Notes: generated from the letters alone by a model not told the origin. 64,000 nucleotides of DNA from Eubacterium multiforme (GCF_030813415.1 NZ_JAUSUF010000006.1:83560-147559); one strand, 5' to 3'. Positions 26,516 to 37,140 are shown, counted from the stretch's first letter. Program-made: numbers and translations.

Positions 26516-28021
26516 ATGAATGATAAATTTGTTAATGAACTTATGAAAAGTGCAACATCTACAGAATCAACTATTATAATAAAAGAATTATTAATAGATA
26601 AAAATAAATCTACCCCTATAGTAATTATGTATTCAGAATCAATAGTAAATAAAGACATTATAAATAGAGATATTTTAAATCCTCTTATGTATAATTTTAA
26701 CGTTCTCTTTCCAGATAATATTGATAAATATGATTTTTTAGTTAAGGTTGCTTTACCTGTAAGCAATTGTTTAGTAGAGGATTCCTTTTCAAATATAGTT
26801 AATGCACTGCGTTCTGGTAAAACTATATTAACCTTTTATGGATTAAGAAAGGCAATAATAATTGATACAATTTCTCTACAATATAGAAGTATTTCTACCC
26901 CAACTATAACTTCTACAATAGCTTCTTCTAAAGAAGACCTTAATGAATCATTAGAAACTAATATCTCTATATTTAAAAGAAGAATAAAGGATAAAAATTT
27001 AATAATAAAAAATATGAATTTAGGACGAAGAAGTAAAACAAATATTAATGTTTTATATCTTAAAGACATTGCAAATCAAAATGTAGTTAACAATGTATTA
27101 AAGGATATAGCATCATTAGATGTAGATAATATTCAATCACTTGGAGCTCTTCAACAATATATTGAAGAATTTAATTATTCAATAGCTCCCCAAGGATATA
27201 TAACAGATTCAGCAGAAAATGCAGTGGATAAACTAAGTGAAGGAAAAGTTATAGTTCTTATGGAAGGTAGTCCTTATGCCCTTTGTCTTCCTGCTTTATT
27301 AATTGAGTTTTTCCATAGTCTTGATGATTATAATCAAAGAACTATAGTTGCATCCTTTTCTAGAGCCCTTAGATTTATTGCTATTATAATTGTTTTAACC
27401 CTTCCTTCTCTGTATGTTATTTTAACTAAATTTAATCCTGAATTATTAATTGATAAATATGTTCAACCAATAGCTAGTTCAAGGCAAGGAATTCCCCTTT
27501 CCCCATTTTTAGAAATATTTACAATGGATTTAGTTGTAGAATTTTTAAGGGAAGGTGGTCTAAGACTTCCTTCAAAAGTTGGTCAGACCTTAAGTATAGT
27601 TAGTGGTATTATAATTGGAGATGCTGCAATTCAATCTAAAATAATATCTCCATCAGCTTTATTTATAGTTGGAATAAGTGTTGTATGCACATTTTTAATA
27701 CCAAATTATCAAATGGCACTATCTATAAGGCTTATTAAATTTCCATTTTTAATACTTTCTAACACCTTTGGCATATTAGGCTTTGTTATAGGATTTTTCT
27801 TTTTATTATTATATCTTTTTAATTTAAATGTATATGGAATCGACTATGTATCCTTTTACTCAGATGATATGAAAGATACATTTATTAGAGGCAAACTTTC
27901 AAGCCTTATAAAGCGTCCTATTATATCCAAAACAAAGGATAAAATTAGACTAGGTACTAATCATATAAAAAAGTGGAGTGAAAAATATAATGAAAAAAAA
28001 TCTTCAAATATCAACAAGTGA
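26516..28021 (+). CDS. Spore germinant receptor subunit A (GerA family)
   Basis: The 501-aa protein has the GerA layout: a hydrophilic N-terminal half (about 1-245) with GerA motifs such as LVEDSFSNIVNALRSGKTIL and EGSPYALCLPALLIEFFHS, then about five to six membrane helices (about 285-465) and a basic C-terminal tail. These receptors sit in the inner spore membrane and trigger germination by amino acids or other nutrients. First gene of a three-gene A-B-C operon with overlapping ends. Ligand cannot be predicted. Confidence 0.93.
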   Translation: MNDKFVNELMKSATSTESTIIIKELLIDKNKSTPIVIMYSESIVNKDIINRDILNPLMYNFNVLFPDNIDKYDFLVKVALPVSNCLVEDSFSNIVNALRSGKTILTFYGLRKAIIIDTISLQYRSISTPTITSTIASSKEDLNESLETNISIFKRRIKDKNLIIKNMNLGRRSKTNINVLYLKDIANQNVVNNVLKDIASLDVDNIQSLGALQQYIEEFNYSIAPQGYITDSAENAVDKLSEGKVIVLMEGSPYALCLPALLIEFFHSLDDYNQRTIVASFSRALRFIAIIIVLTLPSLYVILTKFNPELLIDKYVQPIASSRQGIPLSPFLEIFTMDLVVEFLREGGLRLPSKVGQTLSIVSGIIIGDAAIQSKIISPSALFIVGISVVCTFLIPNYQMALSIRLIKFPFLILSNTFGILGFVIGFFFLLLYLFNLNVYGIDYVSFYSDDMKDTFIRGKLSSLIKRPIISKTKDKIRLGTNHIKKWSEKYNEKKSSNINK

Positions 28022-29081
28022 ATTTATATGTATGCTTATAGGTTATTCCATAATTATAACGGAACTTAAATTTCCTGATATAATAAATACTTATGCAGCT
28101 CAAAATGGATGGATAACTACAGCTTTATCTGGTATATATCCCATTTTATTTTTTACAATGTATGGATTTGTTTTTAAAGCTTATCCTGACAAAAATATTT
28201 TTCAAATAAACCTAGAACTTCTTGGAAAAATTTTAGGAACTTTCTTTAACATATTTTTTATCATATACTTAGTTGCTTATAGTGCTACTCATTTTTCAGG
28301 ATTTGCTATGATACTTGTAAATACAATCCTTTGGTATTATACAACATACCAAACTCTTATTATTGTTATAATTGTAGCGTCTATAGCTACATTTTTTAGA
28401 TTCAAAGCTCAATTAAAACTAGGTCAATTTACATTATATGTAATTATTGCTATATGTATTTTATTAGGTTTTTCTTTAACAAAAGGAAATAAATTAAATA
28501 TAATGCCCATATTATCTATTGCTCCAAAAGAGCTATTTAAAGCTGTATACCATGGTATATATGCATACGCCGGCTTTGAAATAATGGTATTATATTTACC
28601 CTATTTAAAAAATAAATCAGATTATAAAAAAATAGCAATAACTACAACTTCTGTATTAATATTAATCCTTACTTGGTTAATATTTATAGCTATATTTTAC
28701 TTTGGTCCTGATGCATTAAATTTATTTTATTTTCCAATGCTTGATATAATGGCCTCAATTAAAGTACCTCTTATTAATAGTTTTACATTAATTTTTATAC
28801 TTTGCTGGTCAATACATTCTTTAAAAAATTCTACATTTTCATTTTCAAATATACTTAATATACTACCTCCAAAGAAAAATACTAATTATAAAAAACTTTG
28901 GCTAGTAATTCTTATACCATTTTTTTATTTTATATCAAAGTTAATTAGTAATGTAATAAACTTAGTTTATTTTGTTAATTACATTTTCATTCCGATGATG
29001 ATTTTAGTATTGTTTAATATATTTCTATTATTTATATCTGTAATAAGGAGGAATAAAAATGACATGGAAAACCCTTCGTAG
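27990..29081 (+). CDS. Spore germinant receptor subunit B (amino-acid-permease type)
   Basis: The 363-aa integral membrane protein of the GerAB/Spore_permease family has ten membrane helices starting ISTSEFICMLIGYSIIITEL. It forms the ligand-binding subunit of the receptor. ATG 27990 is preferred over the in-frame GTG 27978 because GGAGTG lies a proper distance upstream. Its start overlaps subunit A by 32 bp and its end overlaps subunit C by 23 bp. Confidence 0.92.
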   Translation: MKKNLQISTSEFICMLIGYSIIITELKFPDIINTYAAQNGWITTALSGIYPILFFTMYGFVFKAYPDKNIFQINLELLGKILGTFFNIFFIIYLVAYSATHFSGFAMILVNTILWYYTTYQTLIIVIIVASIATFFRFKAQLKLGQFTLYVIIAICILLGFSLTKGNKLNIMPILSIAPKELFKAVYHGIYAYAGFEIMVLYLPYLKNKSDYKKIAITTTSVLILILTWLIFIAIFYFGPDALNLFYFPMLDIMASIKVPLINSFTLIFILCWSIHSLKNSTFSFSNILNILPPKKNTNYKKLWLVILIPFFYFISKLISNVINLVYFVNYIFIPMMILVLFNIFLLFISVIRRNKNDMENPS

Positions 29082-30195
29082 ATATATTATATTATCAATT
29101 ATTATTTTATGTGTTGCTGGAATATCGAAGTTATATAAACACTTTCATTTTTCAAATATTGAAGATATTGATTTTGTTGCTGGCATAGGTTTTGATGTAG
29201 ATACTTCTATGGATAAAAAAATTTTTTCTATTCCTGTATTAGTATATGACTTTAGTTCCCCAGGCAAAATAACTAGCCATATATTAGAGGCAAAGGGTTC
29301 AACTTCAACTGAATCTAGAATAGATAGACAGTTTCACTCTGGTAGAAAGTTTTCCCTTGGCTCTGAAAAAATATATCTTTTTTCAAAAAAACTATCAAAA
29401 GATGGTATAAATCCCTCTTTAGATGGTTTATTAAATAATACTCAAACAAATGGATCTGCAATAGTTGTTACAACTTCAAATGATCCTAAAGATGTTTTAG
29501 AAATAACAGTTCCAGGATATTCTACAGCACCAGATTATATTGAAGGATTAGTTAATTCCCTGCAATCTTACTCCCATTTTTCTAATGTTCAAACACTATA
29601 TAATACATATATTGAAAATAGTACAGAAGGTTGTAAATTTATTACTCCAAATATAGATATAATAAATAATAAACTCTATTTAACTTCCATGTCAGTATTT
29701 GATAAAGGAAAATTTGTTGCTTCCATTCCTAAAGAACAATTTAGAAGCCTTAATGTTTTAAGAAATAATTTTGGTACAGGTATAGCTACATTTTTAGAGA
29801 ATGATAATTCATATATATCCTTTAATACAATATCTAAAAGAAAAGTTGAATGTACTAAAAATAAAGATGGAACCTTTAATTTTGATATAAATTTAAAAGT
29901 TAGTGGTCAAATACTTAATAATAATAGTTCTAATAGGTTAATAATTTCTCCCTATGAACAAACACAACTGGAAAGTAAAATAAATAACTACTTTAAAAAA
30001 AATCTTTCAGAATTTATATCTACAATGAAAACAGATTATAAAATGGATTTGTTGAACTTAGGATATATAGCTGCCACTAAATATGGTCGCCATAAAGTTA
30101 CTAATTGGGATGAGGAAGTATTAAAATCCTCAATAAATGTTAATGTAGATTTTAATATAAATAAATTTGGAATAGGTAATTTATCTTTATACTAA
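29059..30195 (+). CDS. Spore germinant receptor subunit C, atypical lipobox
   Basis: The 378-aa GerAC-family protein has an N-terminal hydrophobic segment followed by the three-domain GerC body (DFVAGIGFDVDT at the start, AATKYGRHKVTNWDEEV near the end). GerC proteins are normally lipoproteins. Here the only candidate cysteine, Cys18 in SIIILCVAG, has Leu rather than Gly/Ala/Ser at -1, so lipidation is doubtful and the segment may act as a plain membrane anchor. AAGGAGGAA precedes ATG 29059. Last gene of the operon. Confidence 0.9.
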   Translation: MTWKTLRRYIILSIIILCVAGISKLYKHFHFSNIEDIDFVAGIGFDVDTSMDKKIFSIPVLVYDFSSPGKITSHILEAKGSTSTESRIDRQFHSGRKFSLGSEKIYLFSKKLSKDGINPSLDGLLNNTQTNGSAIVVTTSNDPKDVLEITVPGYSTAPDYIEGLVNSLQSYSHFSNVQTLYNTYIENSTEGCKFITPNIDIINNKLYLTSMSVFDKGKFVASIPKEQFRSLNVLRNNFGTGIATFLENDNSYISFNTISKRKVECTKNKDGTFNFDINLKVSGQILNNNSSNRLIISPYEQTQLESKINNYFKKNLSEFISTMKTDYKMDLLNLGYIAATKYGRHKVTNWDEEVLKSSINVNVDFNINKFGIGNLSLY

Positions 30196-30273
30196 ATATA
30201 TTTTTTAAATACTTAAATAAGTAATTTAATTTATTATATAAAGTGTAATTTTAAAAACTAATTATAAATAAAA

Positions 30274-30324
30274 GGCAAAATAATAAAACTAATTATACTT
30301 ACCTATCAGTTTATTATTTTGCCC
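30274..30324. terminator. Bidirectional terminator; repeat copy 2
   Basis: GGCAAAATAATAAA-ACT and AGTTTATTATTTTGCC form the stem between subunit C and the convergent dehydrogenase gene. The arms match those at 23649-23725. Confidence 0.8.
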
Positions 30325-30362
30325 CTTTATTAAAATTTAAAATATTACACTTTAATAAATTT

Positions 30363-31319
30363 TTATTCTATTCTATTTCTTCTTTCTCCTCTATTAAAAG
30401 CTCTTATATTTTCTAATAAATCAGTAAATAATCTATTTCTAGCCTCAACACTAGCCCACGCTATATGTGGAGTTAAAATTAATCTATCTTTATTTTTTAC
30501 TGATAAAAGAGGATTATCTTCTTTTATTGGTTCTACGGAAAATACATCAAGGGCTGCACCTGAAATCTTTTCTTCATCTATTGCTCTAGCTAAATCTTTA
30601 TCTACAACAATTGGTCCTCTTCCCATATTTATTACAACTGCTTCCTTTTTCATCTTGCATAAATTTTCGTAATTTATTAAATTTTTAGTATTATCATTTA
30701 AAGGAGCATGAATTGAAATTATATCTGATTCTCTTAAAAGCTCCTCTAAATCAACTCTTTTATAATCACCATTGTTATTTTTTCCTGAAGTTGAATAATA
30801 AACTACATTAACTCCAAAAGCTTCACAAACCTTAGCTACTCCTCTACCTATAGCTCCAAGACCTACTATCCCCCAAGTTTTACCCATTAAATCATGGAAA
30901 GGTTTATCTAAATTTGTAAAAATATCTGCCTTTGAATATTCCCCTGATTTAACATAGTTATCATAATAACTTATTTTATCGTATAAATTTAATACTGTAG
31001 CAAAGGTATGTTGTACAACTGTATTAGTTGAGTATCCAGCAACATTAGTAACTGCTATACCTCTTTCTTTTGCATATTCAATATCAATATTATTAAAGCC
31101 TGTAGCCATTTCGCATATAAGTTCTAAATTTTTTGCATTTTTTAAGTTGTCCTCATTTAATATAACTTTATTAGTAAGAATTATGTTAGCATCCTTTATT
31201 CTTTCTATAACCTCATCTTTACTAGTAATGTCATATAATTTTAACTCTCCAAACTCTTTTAATAAATTATAATCAACATCACCTAAAGTTTTTCCATCTA
31301 AAACTACAATTTTCTTCAT
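30363..31319 (-). CDS. D-2-hydroxyacid dehydrogenase
   Basis: A 318-aa NAD-dependent dehydrogenase. The Rossmann motif GIVGLGAIGRGVAKV, ISIHAPLNDNTKNLIN, the catalytic Arg/Glu region and the catalytic histidine in LTPHIAWAS are all present. It is closest in pattern to the glycerate/hydroxypyruvate reductase-type members, reducing 2-keto acids to D-hydroxy acids, but substrate is not fixed by sequence. ATG 31319 is chosen over the ATG 21 bases upstream because AGAAGGGAAG precedes it. Single gene. Confidence 0.88.
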   Translation of the reverse strand: MKKIVVLDGKTLGDVDYNLLKEFGELKLYDITSKDEVIERIKDANIILTNKVILNEDNLKNAKNLELICEMATGFNNIDIEYAKERGIAVTNVAGYSTNTVVQHTFATVLNLYDKISYYDNYVKSGEYSKADIFTNLDKPFHDLMGKTWGIVGLGAIGRGVAKVCEAFGVNVVYYSTSGKNNNGDYKRVDLEELLRESDIISIHAPLNDNTKNLINYENLCKMKKEAVVINMGRGPIVVDKDLARAIDEEKISGAALDVFSVEPIKEDNPLLSVKNKDRLILTPHIAWASVEARNRLFTDLLENIRAFNRGERRNRIE

Positions 31320-31471
31320 ATAAATCTTCCCTTCTATCATATATATCTTATTTTTATTATAAAATTTTTTCTACTTTATTTCTATTATAATAAATATTTT
31401 TTCTTCATTTATGATTAAAGAATATTTTTCTATTTATAAGCGTATAATTTAATAACAATACCTCTCTAAAG

Positions 31472-31550
31472 GTTAGAATTTTTTCTAACAATCTAATGAT
31501 TTATCATTAAAGCCCAGTACAATAAGCTACATTTTGTACTGGGCTTTTAC
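31472..31550. terminator. Three tandem hairpins, the last terminator-like
   Basis: GTTAGAA/TTCTAAC (31472-31489), TAATGAT/ATCATTA (31494-31509) and AAAGCCCAGTACAA/TTGTACTGGGCTTT (31509-31547) follow one another with almost no gap. The last is a 14-bp perfect stem with T-runs of three to four bases on both strands, so it can end the leftward TraX-like transcript. The other two are unexplained and a short rightward RNA is possible. Confidence 0.6.
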
Positions 31551-31603
31551 AAATTAGACTATGTTTTAGGTAAATGTTTATTTTAAAACATAGACATAAA
31601 TTT

Positions 31604-32467
31604 TTATTTTATAAAATTAGCTAATAAAAAAAGTAACCATATATGTACTGGATAAAATATGTAAAATAACCATCTTAAATCTCTTCCCTTTTTACCATTG
31701 TATATCATGATAAAAGGTATTGAAAATACCATCATCCATTGAGGATAAGCTAATAAAGCTTCAATATTAAATCCTGAAAGGAATAATGCTGAAAAAACAA
31801 CAATTGCAAGATACATATCACGTCTATTATTAAAACATTTATAAAATATAAATATAAGTGCTGGTCCTATTATTAAAGACTCTGTAAAAATCCCTAAAGA
31901 AACAGCCACTAAAACCTTAACAAAGGCTACTTTAAAGTCTTTAGTTCTAAATTGAACCATTCCATTTAACATAATAAATGCTGCAACCATTGAAAGGAAT
32001 ATATTATTTGGTATTATATATACTTTTGAATCAAATCCATAATTTAAAAGTAATTTACCTATTATCATTAAAAATGTAAATATAAGTGCTTTCTTATCTG
32101 ATATAATTTTTTCTTTAATGGTAATCACTATAAGTGCTACTGATAATATTATAGTCCCTATTACAATTAAATAAGCTAAAGGACTAAAATCTCCATAAGA
32201 TAAAACCTCTCCCTTTATGCCTTTTAACATTCCAATAGAAATAATAATATTCCCTAAAAACATACCTTCTGCTGCCACTAATAATCTTTTCAAATAATTA
32301 TTTTTTGAAGATGTTTTAAAATACCCTTCAACTAAAAGATAAAAGAATATGGGCATAACTACTCTACCAACATAATTAAACCAAAATGGTGCTCCAGTAA
32401 AAAAAACTGCTATGTTATTAAGTAGCATAAAAATAATCATTAATATTTTAAGCTTAAATCTGTCCAT
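31604..32467 (-). CDS. TraX-family membrane protein
   Basis: The 287-aa protein has eight or so membrane helices with the TraX signature GRVVMPIFFYLLVEGYFKT near the N-terminus and YIFYPVHIWLLFLLANF at the C-terminus. In F plasmids TraX acetylates pilin; chromosomal clostridial homologues have no pilin partner and an unknown acyltransfer role. There are no conjugation genes nearby, so this is a housekeeping paralogue rather than part of a transfer system. Confidence 0.82.
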   Translation of the reverse strand: MDRFKLKILMIIFMLLNNIAVFFTGAPFWFNYVGRVVMPIFFYLLVEGYFKTSSKNNYLKRLLVAAEGMFLGNIIISIGMLKGIKGEVLSYGDFSPLAYLIVIGTIILSVALIVITIKEKIISDKKALIFTFLMIIGKLLLNYGFDSKVYIIPNNIFLSMVAAFIMLNGMVQFRTKDFKVAFVKVLVAVSLGIFTESLIIGPALIFIFYKCFNNRRDMYLAIVVFSALFLSGFNIEALLAYPQWMMVFSIPFIMIYNGKKGRDLRWLFYIFYPVHIWLLFLLANFIK

Positions 32468-32578
32468 TATTTTCTCCTTATTATTTATTTCACATTTATA
32501 AATTATACCTCTTTAACCTTTACATTAAAAGCCTTTTGTAATACTATATCTAGTAGACAATTATAAAGAGGTGAAAAT

Positions 32579-33436
32579 ATGCATATTTTATCATACAAAG
32601 TAAAATATAATGAAGTAGAGAATATAATTACTAAATTGCAAATAGAAGATATTTTTAATGTATTTTATGAAAATCCATTAGAAATTACAACTGATGAATT
32701 TGGTTATGGCTATATTGAAAGGGAAGATGAACCAATAATATTAAAGGTAGCCTATGATGAAGATATAATAAATTTTGATGCTTTTAAAGAAAAAGTTTCA
32801 AATATTATTGGTAAAAAAGAAGATTCCGTAGAAGAAATTAATTATGAATATGAAGAATTTTCAATGCCAGCAATACATATTAATGATGAATGGGTTCTAG
32901 CTTCACCTGATGAAGAAGTTAGTGATAAGAAAAAGATAAATTTTATATCCCAAGGTGCCTTTGGAACAGGTCTTCACGAAACAACTAAAGATTTATTATC
33001 TATAATACTTTCAAAAGATTTTTCAAATAAAAGAGTTTTAGATATTGGAACTGGTTCAGGAATCCTATCTTTAGCTACTGCTATAAAAGGAGCTTTAGAA
33101 GTTGTTGCTTTAGATATTAGAGATGTAGAAGATGAAGTGTTACTTAATGCTTCTTTAAATGGAATTGAAACAATTAAAGTTTTAGTTGGAGATGCCCTAT
33201 CTTCTGAGGTTGAAGTTAATGGAAAGTTTGATTGGGTATATATAAATATAGGTGGAGAAGAAACAGAAATGTTTATGCCATTTATAAAAGAACATATTAA
33301 AAAAGATGGATATCTTTTAGTTTCTGGTTTAGTTCAGTGGAGCTTTGACTCTGTAAAAGATATGATAGAATCTAATGGCTTTACTATGCTTGAAAAGTTT
33401 AAATCAGCTGAATGGTGTACTGCAATATTTAAATAA
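32579..33436 (+). CDS. PrmA-like methyltransferase paralogue
   Basis: The 285-aa protein resembles ribosomal protein L11 methyltransferase: an N-terminal ferredoxin-like domain (about 1-95) and a class I methyltransferase with AFGTGLHETTK and VLDIGTGSGILSLATAIKGA. It differs from the second copy at 60966 in having SQG instead of DPGM before the FGTG loop and a modified second half. The genuine prmA sits in its conserved locus, so this one probably methylates another protein or is a divergent duplicate. AGAGGTG precedes ATG 32579. Confidence 0.75.
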   Translation: MHILSYKVKYNEVENIITKLQIEDIFNVFYENPLEITTDEFGYGYIEREDEPIILKVAYDEDIINFDAFKEKVSNIIGKKEDSVEEINYEYEEFSMPAIHINDEWVLASPDEEVSDKKKINFISQGAFGTGLHETTKDLLSIILSKDFSNKRVLDIGTGSGILSLATAIKGALEVVALDIRDVEDEVLLNASLNGIETIKVLVGDALSSEVEVNGKFDWVYINIGGEETEMFMPFIKEHIKKDGYLLVSGLVQWSFDSVKDMIESNGFTMLEKFKSAEWCTAIFK

Positions 33437-33451
33437 AATATTATAAAATAA

Positions 33452-33497
33452 GGTAATGTATTTATTTTAAATCTTTATAAATGCATTGCCTTATTAA
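33452..33497 (+). terminator. Intrinsic terminator of the PrmA-like gene
   Basis: AAGGTAATGTATTTA pairs with TAAATGCATTGCCTT with two G-U pairs and is followed by ATTAAATTTC. The rest of the gap to 33711 shows an extended -10 promoter (TGCTATACT, about 33658-33666) and an AAGGAGG site. Confidence 0.7.
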
Positions 33498-33710
33498 ATT
33501 TCTACATATATCTTTTTATTCTATAAATTATAATTTTCACATAAGTAAAATTATATCAAAATTTCTTTTAATATGTTAATAAACAGTTATGTATGTATCA
33601 TTTGCATTAATATACTAATAAAAAACCCCCTTTTTTCTTTTCTCTTTTCTAACTGTTGTGCTATACTAGTAGAAAATATCAATGTTTTTCTCTAACAAGG
33701 AGGTCTTTAT

Positions 33711-34901
33711 ATGAAAAAAATCTTGATATGTTTTTTTGTTTTATTAGGATTATTCCTAAATATTAGTTTTCCAGCTTTTGCTGATACTAAAGATAATATT
33801 CAAAAAAGCAAAGTGCAATTTAATCAAATAAGCGACAAAATCCAGGATTTAGATAATAAAATATCCAGTTTAGATTCACAAATTAACTCACTTAATTCTA
33901 GTATTCAAAGCAACAAAGATAAAATGAATTCAATAGAAAAGGAAATCGACACTACAAAATTAAAAATAGAATCTACTGAAAAGCAGGTAAATGAGGGACA
34001 AGCTGTCTTAGCTAACAGACTAAGATCTGCATATAAAAGTGGAACCTACTCTTTATCATCTTATATTGCTTTTATATTTGAAGCTAAGGGATTAGGTGAA
34101 TTTATTGGAAGAATTGAAGCTGTAGGTAAAATTGTAAATGCTGATAATGATATGATTAAAGAACTTAAAAGTAATGCAAACTCATTACAAAATGACATAA
34201 AGGATTTAAATGCTAAAAAAGAAGATATCGTTAAGCTAAATGATGAAAATAATAAAAACTTAAAAACTATTGTATCAAAACAAGATGATTTAAAATCATC
34301 AAAAGCTAAATTCGATTCTGAAAAAGCACAAATTGAATCTGTTATTATAGAAAATGAGAAAAAGCTTATAGCTTATCCTATTAAAATAATTGATTCATCC
34401 TCATCATCAATTAGTAGTTTACAAGAAGCAGTTTCAACATTAAAACAATTATTACCTCAAATTTCAAACTCATCAGTTAAAGACATAGCTAATTCTTATA
34501 TTTCAAAAGGTAATAATTCAATAAGCAAAAAACAATCTGAAGAAAAAAATAGTTCTAACACAAATAATAATTCTAATTCAAATAATAACCAAGGTAATGT
34601 TTCCGGTAAAAAGACTTTCACCATGGAAGCAACAGCCTATGCAGGACATACTATTACTGCAATGGGTACAAAACCTGTTAGAGACCCTAATGGTCTTAGC
34701 ACAGTTGCTGTAGATAGAAACGTAATTCCTTTAGGTAGTAAAGTTTATGTATCAGGTTATGGATATGCTATAGCTTCTGATACTGGTGGAGATATAGTTG
34801 GTAATAGAATAGATTTATTTATGAATTCAGAACAAGAGTGTCTATCATTTGGTAGAAGAAATGTAACAGTAAAAATTATAGCTTATCCTGATGAATGGTA
34901 A
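33711..34901 (+). CDS. Secreted coiled-coil/3D-domain peptidoglycan hydrolase
   Basis: The 396-aa protein has a signal peptide (about 1-25, ending FPAFADT), a long PcsB/CwlO-type coiled coil (about 28-225), a Ser/Asn-rich linker (about 265-300) and a C-terminal 3D domain (about 302-396: MEATAYAG, VDRNVIPLGSKVYVSGYG, ASDTGG, GNRIDLFM). 3D domains share the double-psi barrel of MltA lytic transglycosylases, with the three conserved aspartates visible. The coiled coil probably docks to FtsEX-like complexes or controls activity. It likely cuts wall glycan in growth or spore germination. Confidence 0.88.
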   Translation: MKKILICFFVLLGLFLNISFPAFADTKDNIQKSKVQFNQISDKIQDLDNKISSLDSQINSLNSSIQSNKDKMNSIEKEIDTTKLKIESTEKQVNEGQAVLANRLRSAYKSGTYSLSSYIAFIFEAKGLGEFIGRIEAVGKIVNADNDMIKELKSNANSLQNDIKDLNAKKEDIVKLNDENNKNLKTIVSKQDDLKSSKAKFDSEKAQIESVIIENEKKLIAYPIKIIDSSSSSISSLQEAVSTLKQLLPQISNSSVKDIANSYISKGNNSISKKQSEEKNSSNTNNNSNSNNNQGNVSGKKTFTMEATAYAGHTITAMGTKPVRDPNGLSTVAVDRNVIPLGSKVYVSGYGYAIASDTGGDIVGNRIDLFMNSEQECLSFGRRNVTVKIIAYPDEW

Positions 34902-34903
34902 TA

Positions 34904-34943
34904 AAAAAGAGTAACTTAAAAATTTTTAAGTTGCTCTTTTTCT
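34904..34943 (+). terminator. Intrinsic terminator of the 3D-domain gene
   Basis: AAAAGAGTAACTTAAAAA and TTTTTAAGTTGCTCTTTT form the stem, ending in a T-run, directly after the stop. Confidence 0.9.
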
Positions 34944-35044
34944 AATTTATTTAAAAGATTATATGAAGCTTATTTAAAAATATTATCTAACAAGTAATTA
35001 TTTTAATAACTAACTATTTTATTTTGTACTTAATCTACTATAAA

Positions 35045-35629
35045 CTAATTATAGTTTTTATTCTCTTTAATAAAACTAATAAAATATTCTAAAAACCTTA
35101 AATCAGATGTTAATTCTGGATGAAAAGATGTAACTAACATGTTTTTCTCTTTTGCTGCAACAATTTTATCATTTACTTTACATAAAACCTCTACATCTTT
35201 TCCTATATCCGTAATATAAGGTGCTCTTATGAATACTAGTTCCATTTTAGTGTTTCCTATACATTCTATTTTTTCTAATGCTTTAAAACTATCTATTTGA
35301 GTTCCAAAGGCATTTCTCTTAACTGTAATATCCATAAGCTTTAAATAATTTTTCTCATTATTTTCTATATTTTTTGCTAAAATAATCATTCCAGCACAAG
35401 TTCCCCATACAGGCAATCCATTTTTTATTCTTTCCCCTAATGGATTCATTAAACCTGTAATATTTAATAATTTTCCAATAGTTGTACTCTCTCCACCTGG
35501 TAATATTATTCCATCAATGTTATCTAAATCCTTTTCAGTTTTAACTAAAATCCCACAATGTCCAAGCTTTTCTATGCAATTTATATGCTCACAAACTCCC
35601 CCTTGAAAAGCTAAAACTCCTATTTTCAT
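35045..35629 (-). CDS. pdxT: Pyridoxal 5'-phosphate synthase glutaminase PdxT
   Basis: The 194-aa class I glutaminase supplies ammonia to PdxS. KIGVLAFQGGV, LPGGESTTIG, the nucleophile in VWGTCAGMI and the His-Glu pair in TSFHPEL are intact. ATG 35629 is chosen because AAAGAGGCTGG lies before it; its start is one base after the pdxS stop, so the two are translated together. Confidence 0.95.
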   Translation of the reverse strand: MKIGVLAFQGGVCEHINCIEKLGHCGILVKTEKDLDNIDGIILPGGESTTIGKLLNITGLMNPLGERIKNGLPVWGTCAGMIILAKNIENNEKNYLKLMDITVKRNAFGTQIDSFKALEKIECIGNTKMELVFIRAPYITDIGKDVEVLCKVNDKIVAAKEKNMLVTSFHPELTSDLRFLEYFISFIKENKNYN

Positions 35630-35630
35630 T

Positions 35631-36500
<870 letters not shown>

Positions 36501-36687
36501 ATTAACATTCCTCCTAAAATTATATTCTTCTTGCTTTATATGGTAATGCTATAAATTTTCTTTTGCAAATGTATGGGTACAATATAAAAATGCTTTTTTG
36601 TAGTTTTTTACATTTAATAATTTTTCATTTTTTTTAATAAAAATTTGTGATATAATAATAAAAATTTAATTGAGAGTGTGGAATTAT

Positions 36688-37083
36688 ATGAAAATACTTT
36701 ATTTATTAAACAATTTACTTATTTTATTTGCTATAAGCATATCTGCTTATATTTACACAACATACTATGGATTTTTAGGTTTTGGAAATGTTGAATTTGA
36801 AAAATTCTTAATAATTCCTATTTTTACAGTTCCAATATTTATTATTACATTTATTATTAATTTAATAATAAAAATAAAGAAAAACTTATCTAAAAACGAA
36901 CTTTTTTTCCCAATATATTCACTTTTAGCAATGTTTTTACCCTTATTTTTAGGTGATTGTATAAGTTATTTCTTAAAATTAAAGATTTTACCTCTATTTA
37001 TGTTTATCGGAAATATACTTGGATTACTACTTCTATTAATTTTCTTTTATAATACCTTTATTAAAATAAAAAATTATTTATAA
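36688..37083 (+). CDS. Hypothetical four-helix membrane protein
   Basis: A 131-aa, very hydrophobic protein with four membrane segments (about 2-26, 41-65, 75-95, 105-128) and a short basic loop IKIKKNLSKNE between the second and third. No family is recognised. ATG 36688 is more likely than a TTG 18 bases upstream. It is expressed on its own and faces two other small membrane-protein genes. Confidence 0.6.
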   Translation: MKILYLLNNLLILFAISISAYIYTTYYGFLGFGNVEFEKFLIIPIFTVPIFIITFIINLIIKIKKNLSKNELFFPIYSLLAMFLPLFLGDCISYFLKLKILPLFMFIGNILGLLLLLIFFYNTFIKIKNYL

Positions 37084-37140
37084 TTAATTGAATAAATATT
37101 TAAATATATAATTTAATAGTTATTTTTTAATTACATTAAA

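Noticed and set aside
31604..32467. TraX homologue as evidence of a conjugative element
   Set aside because: No other transfer gene nearby; TraX-like proteins are common on clostridial chromosomes.
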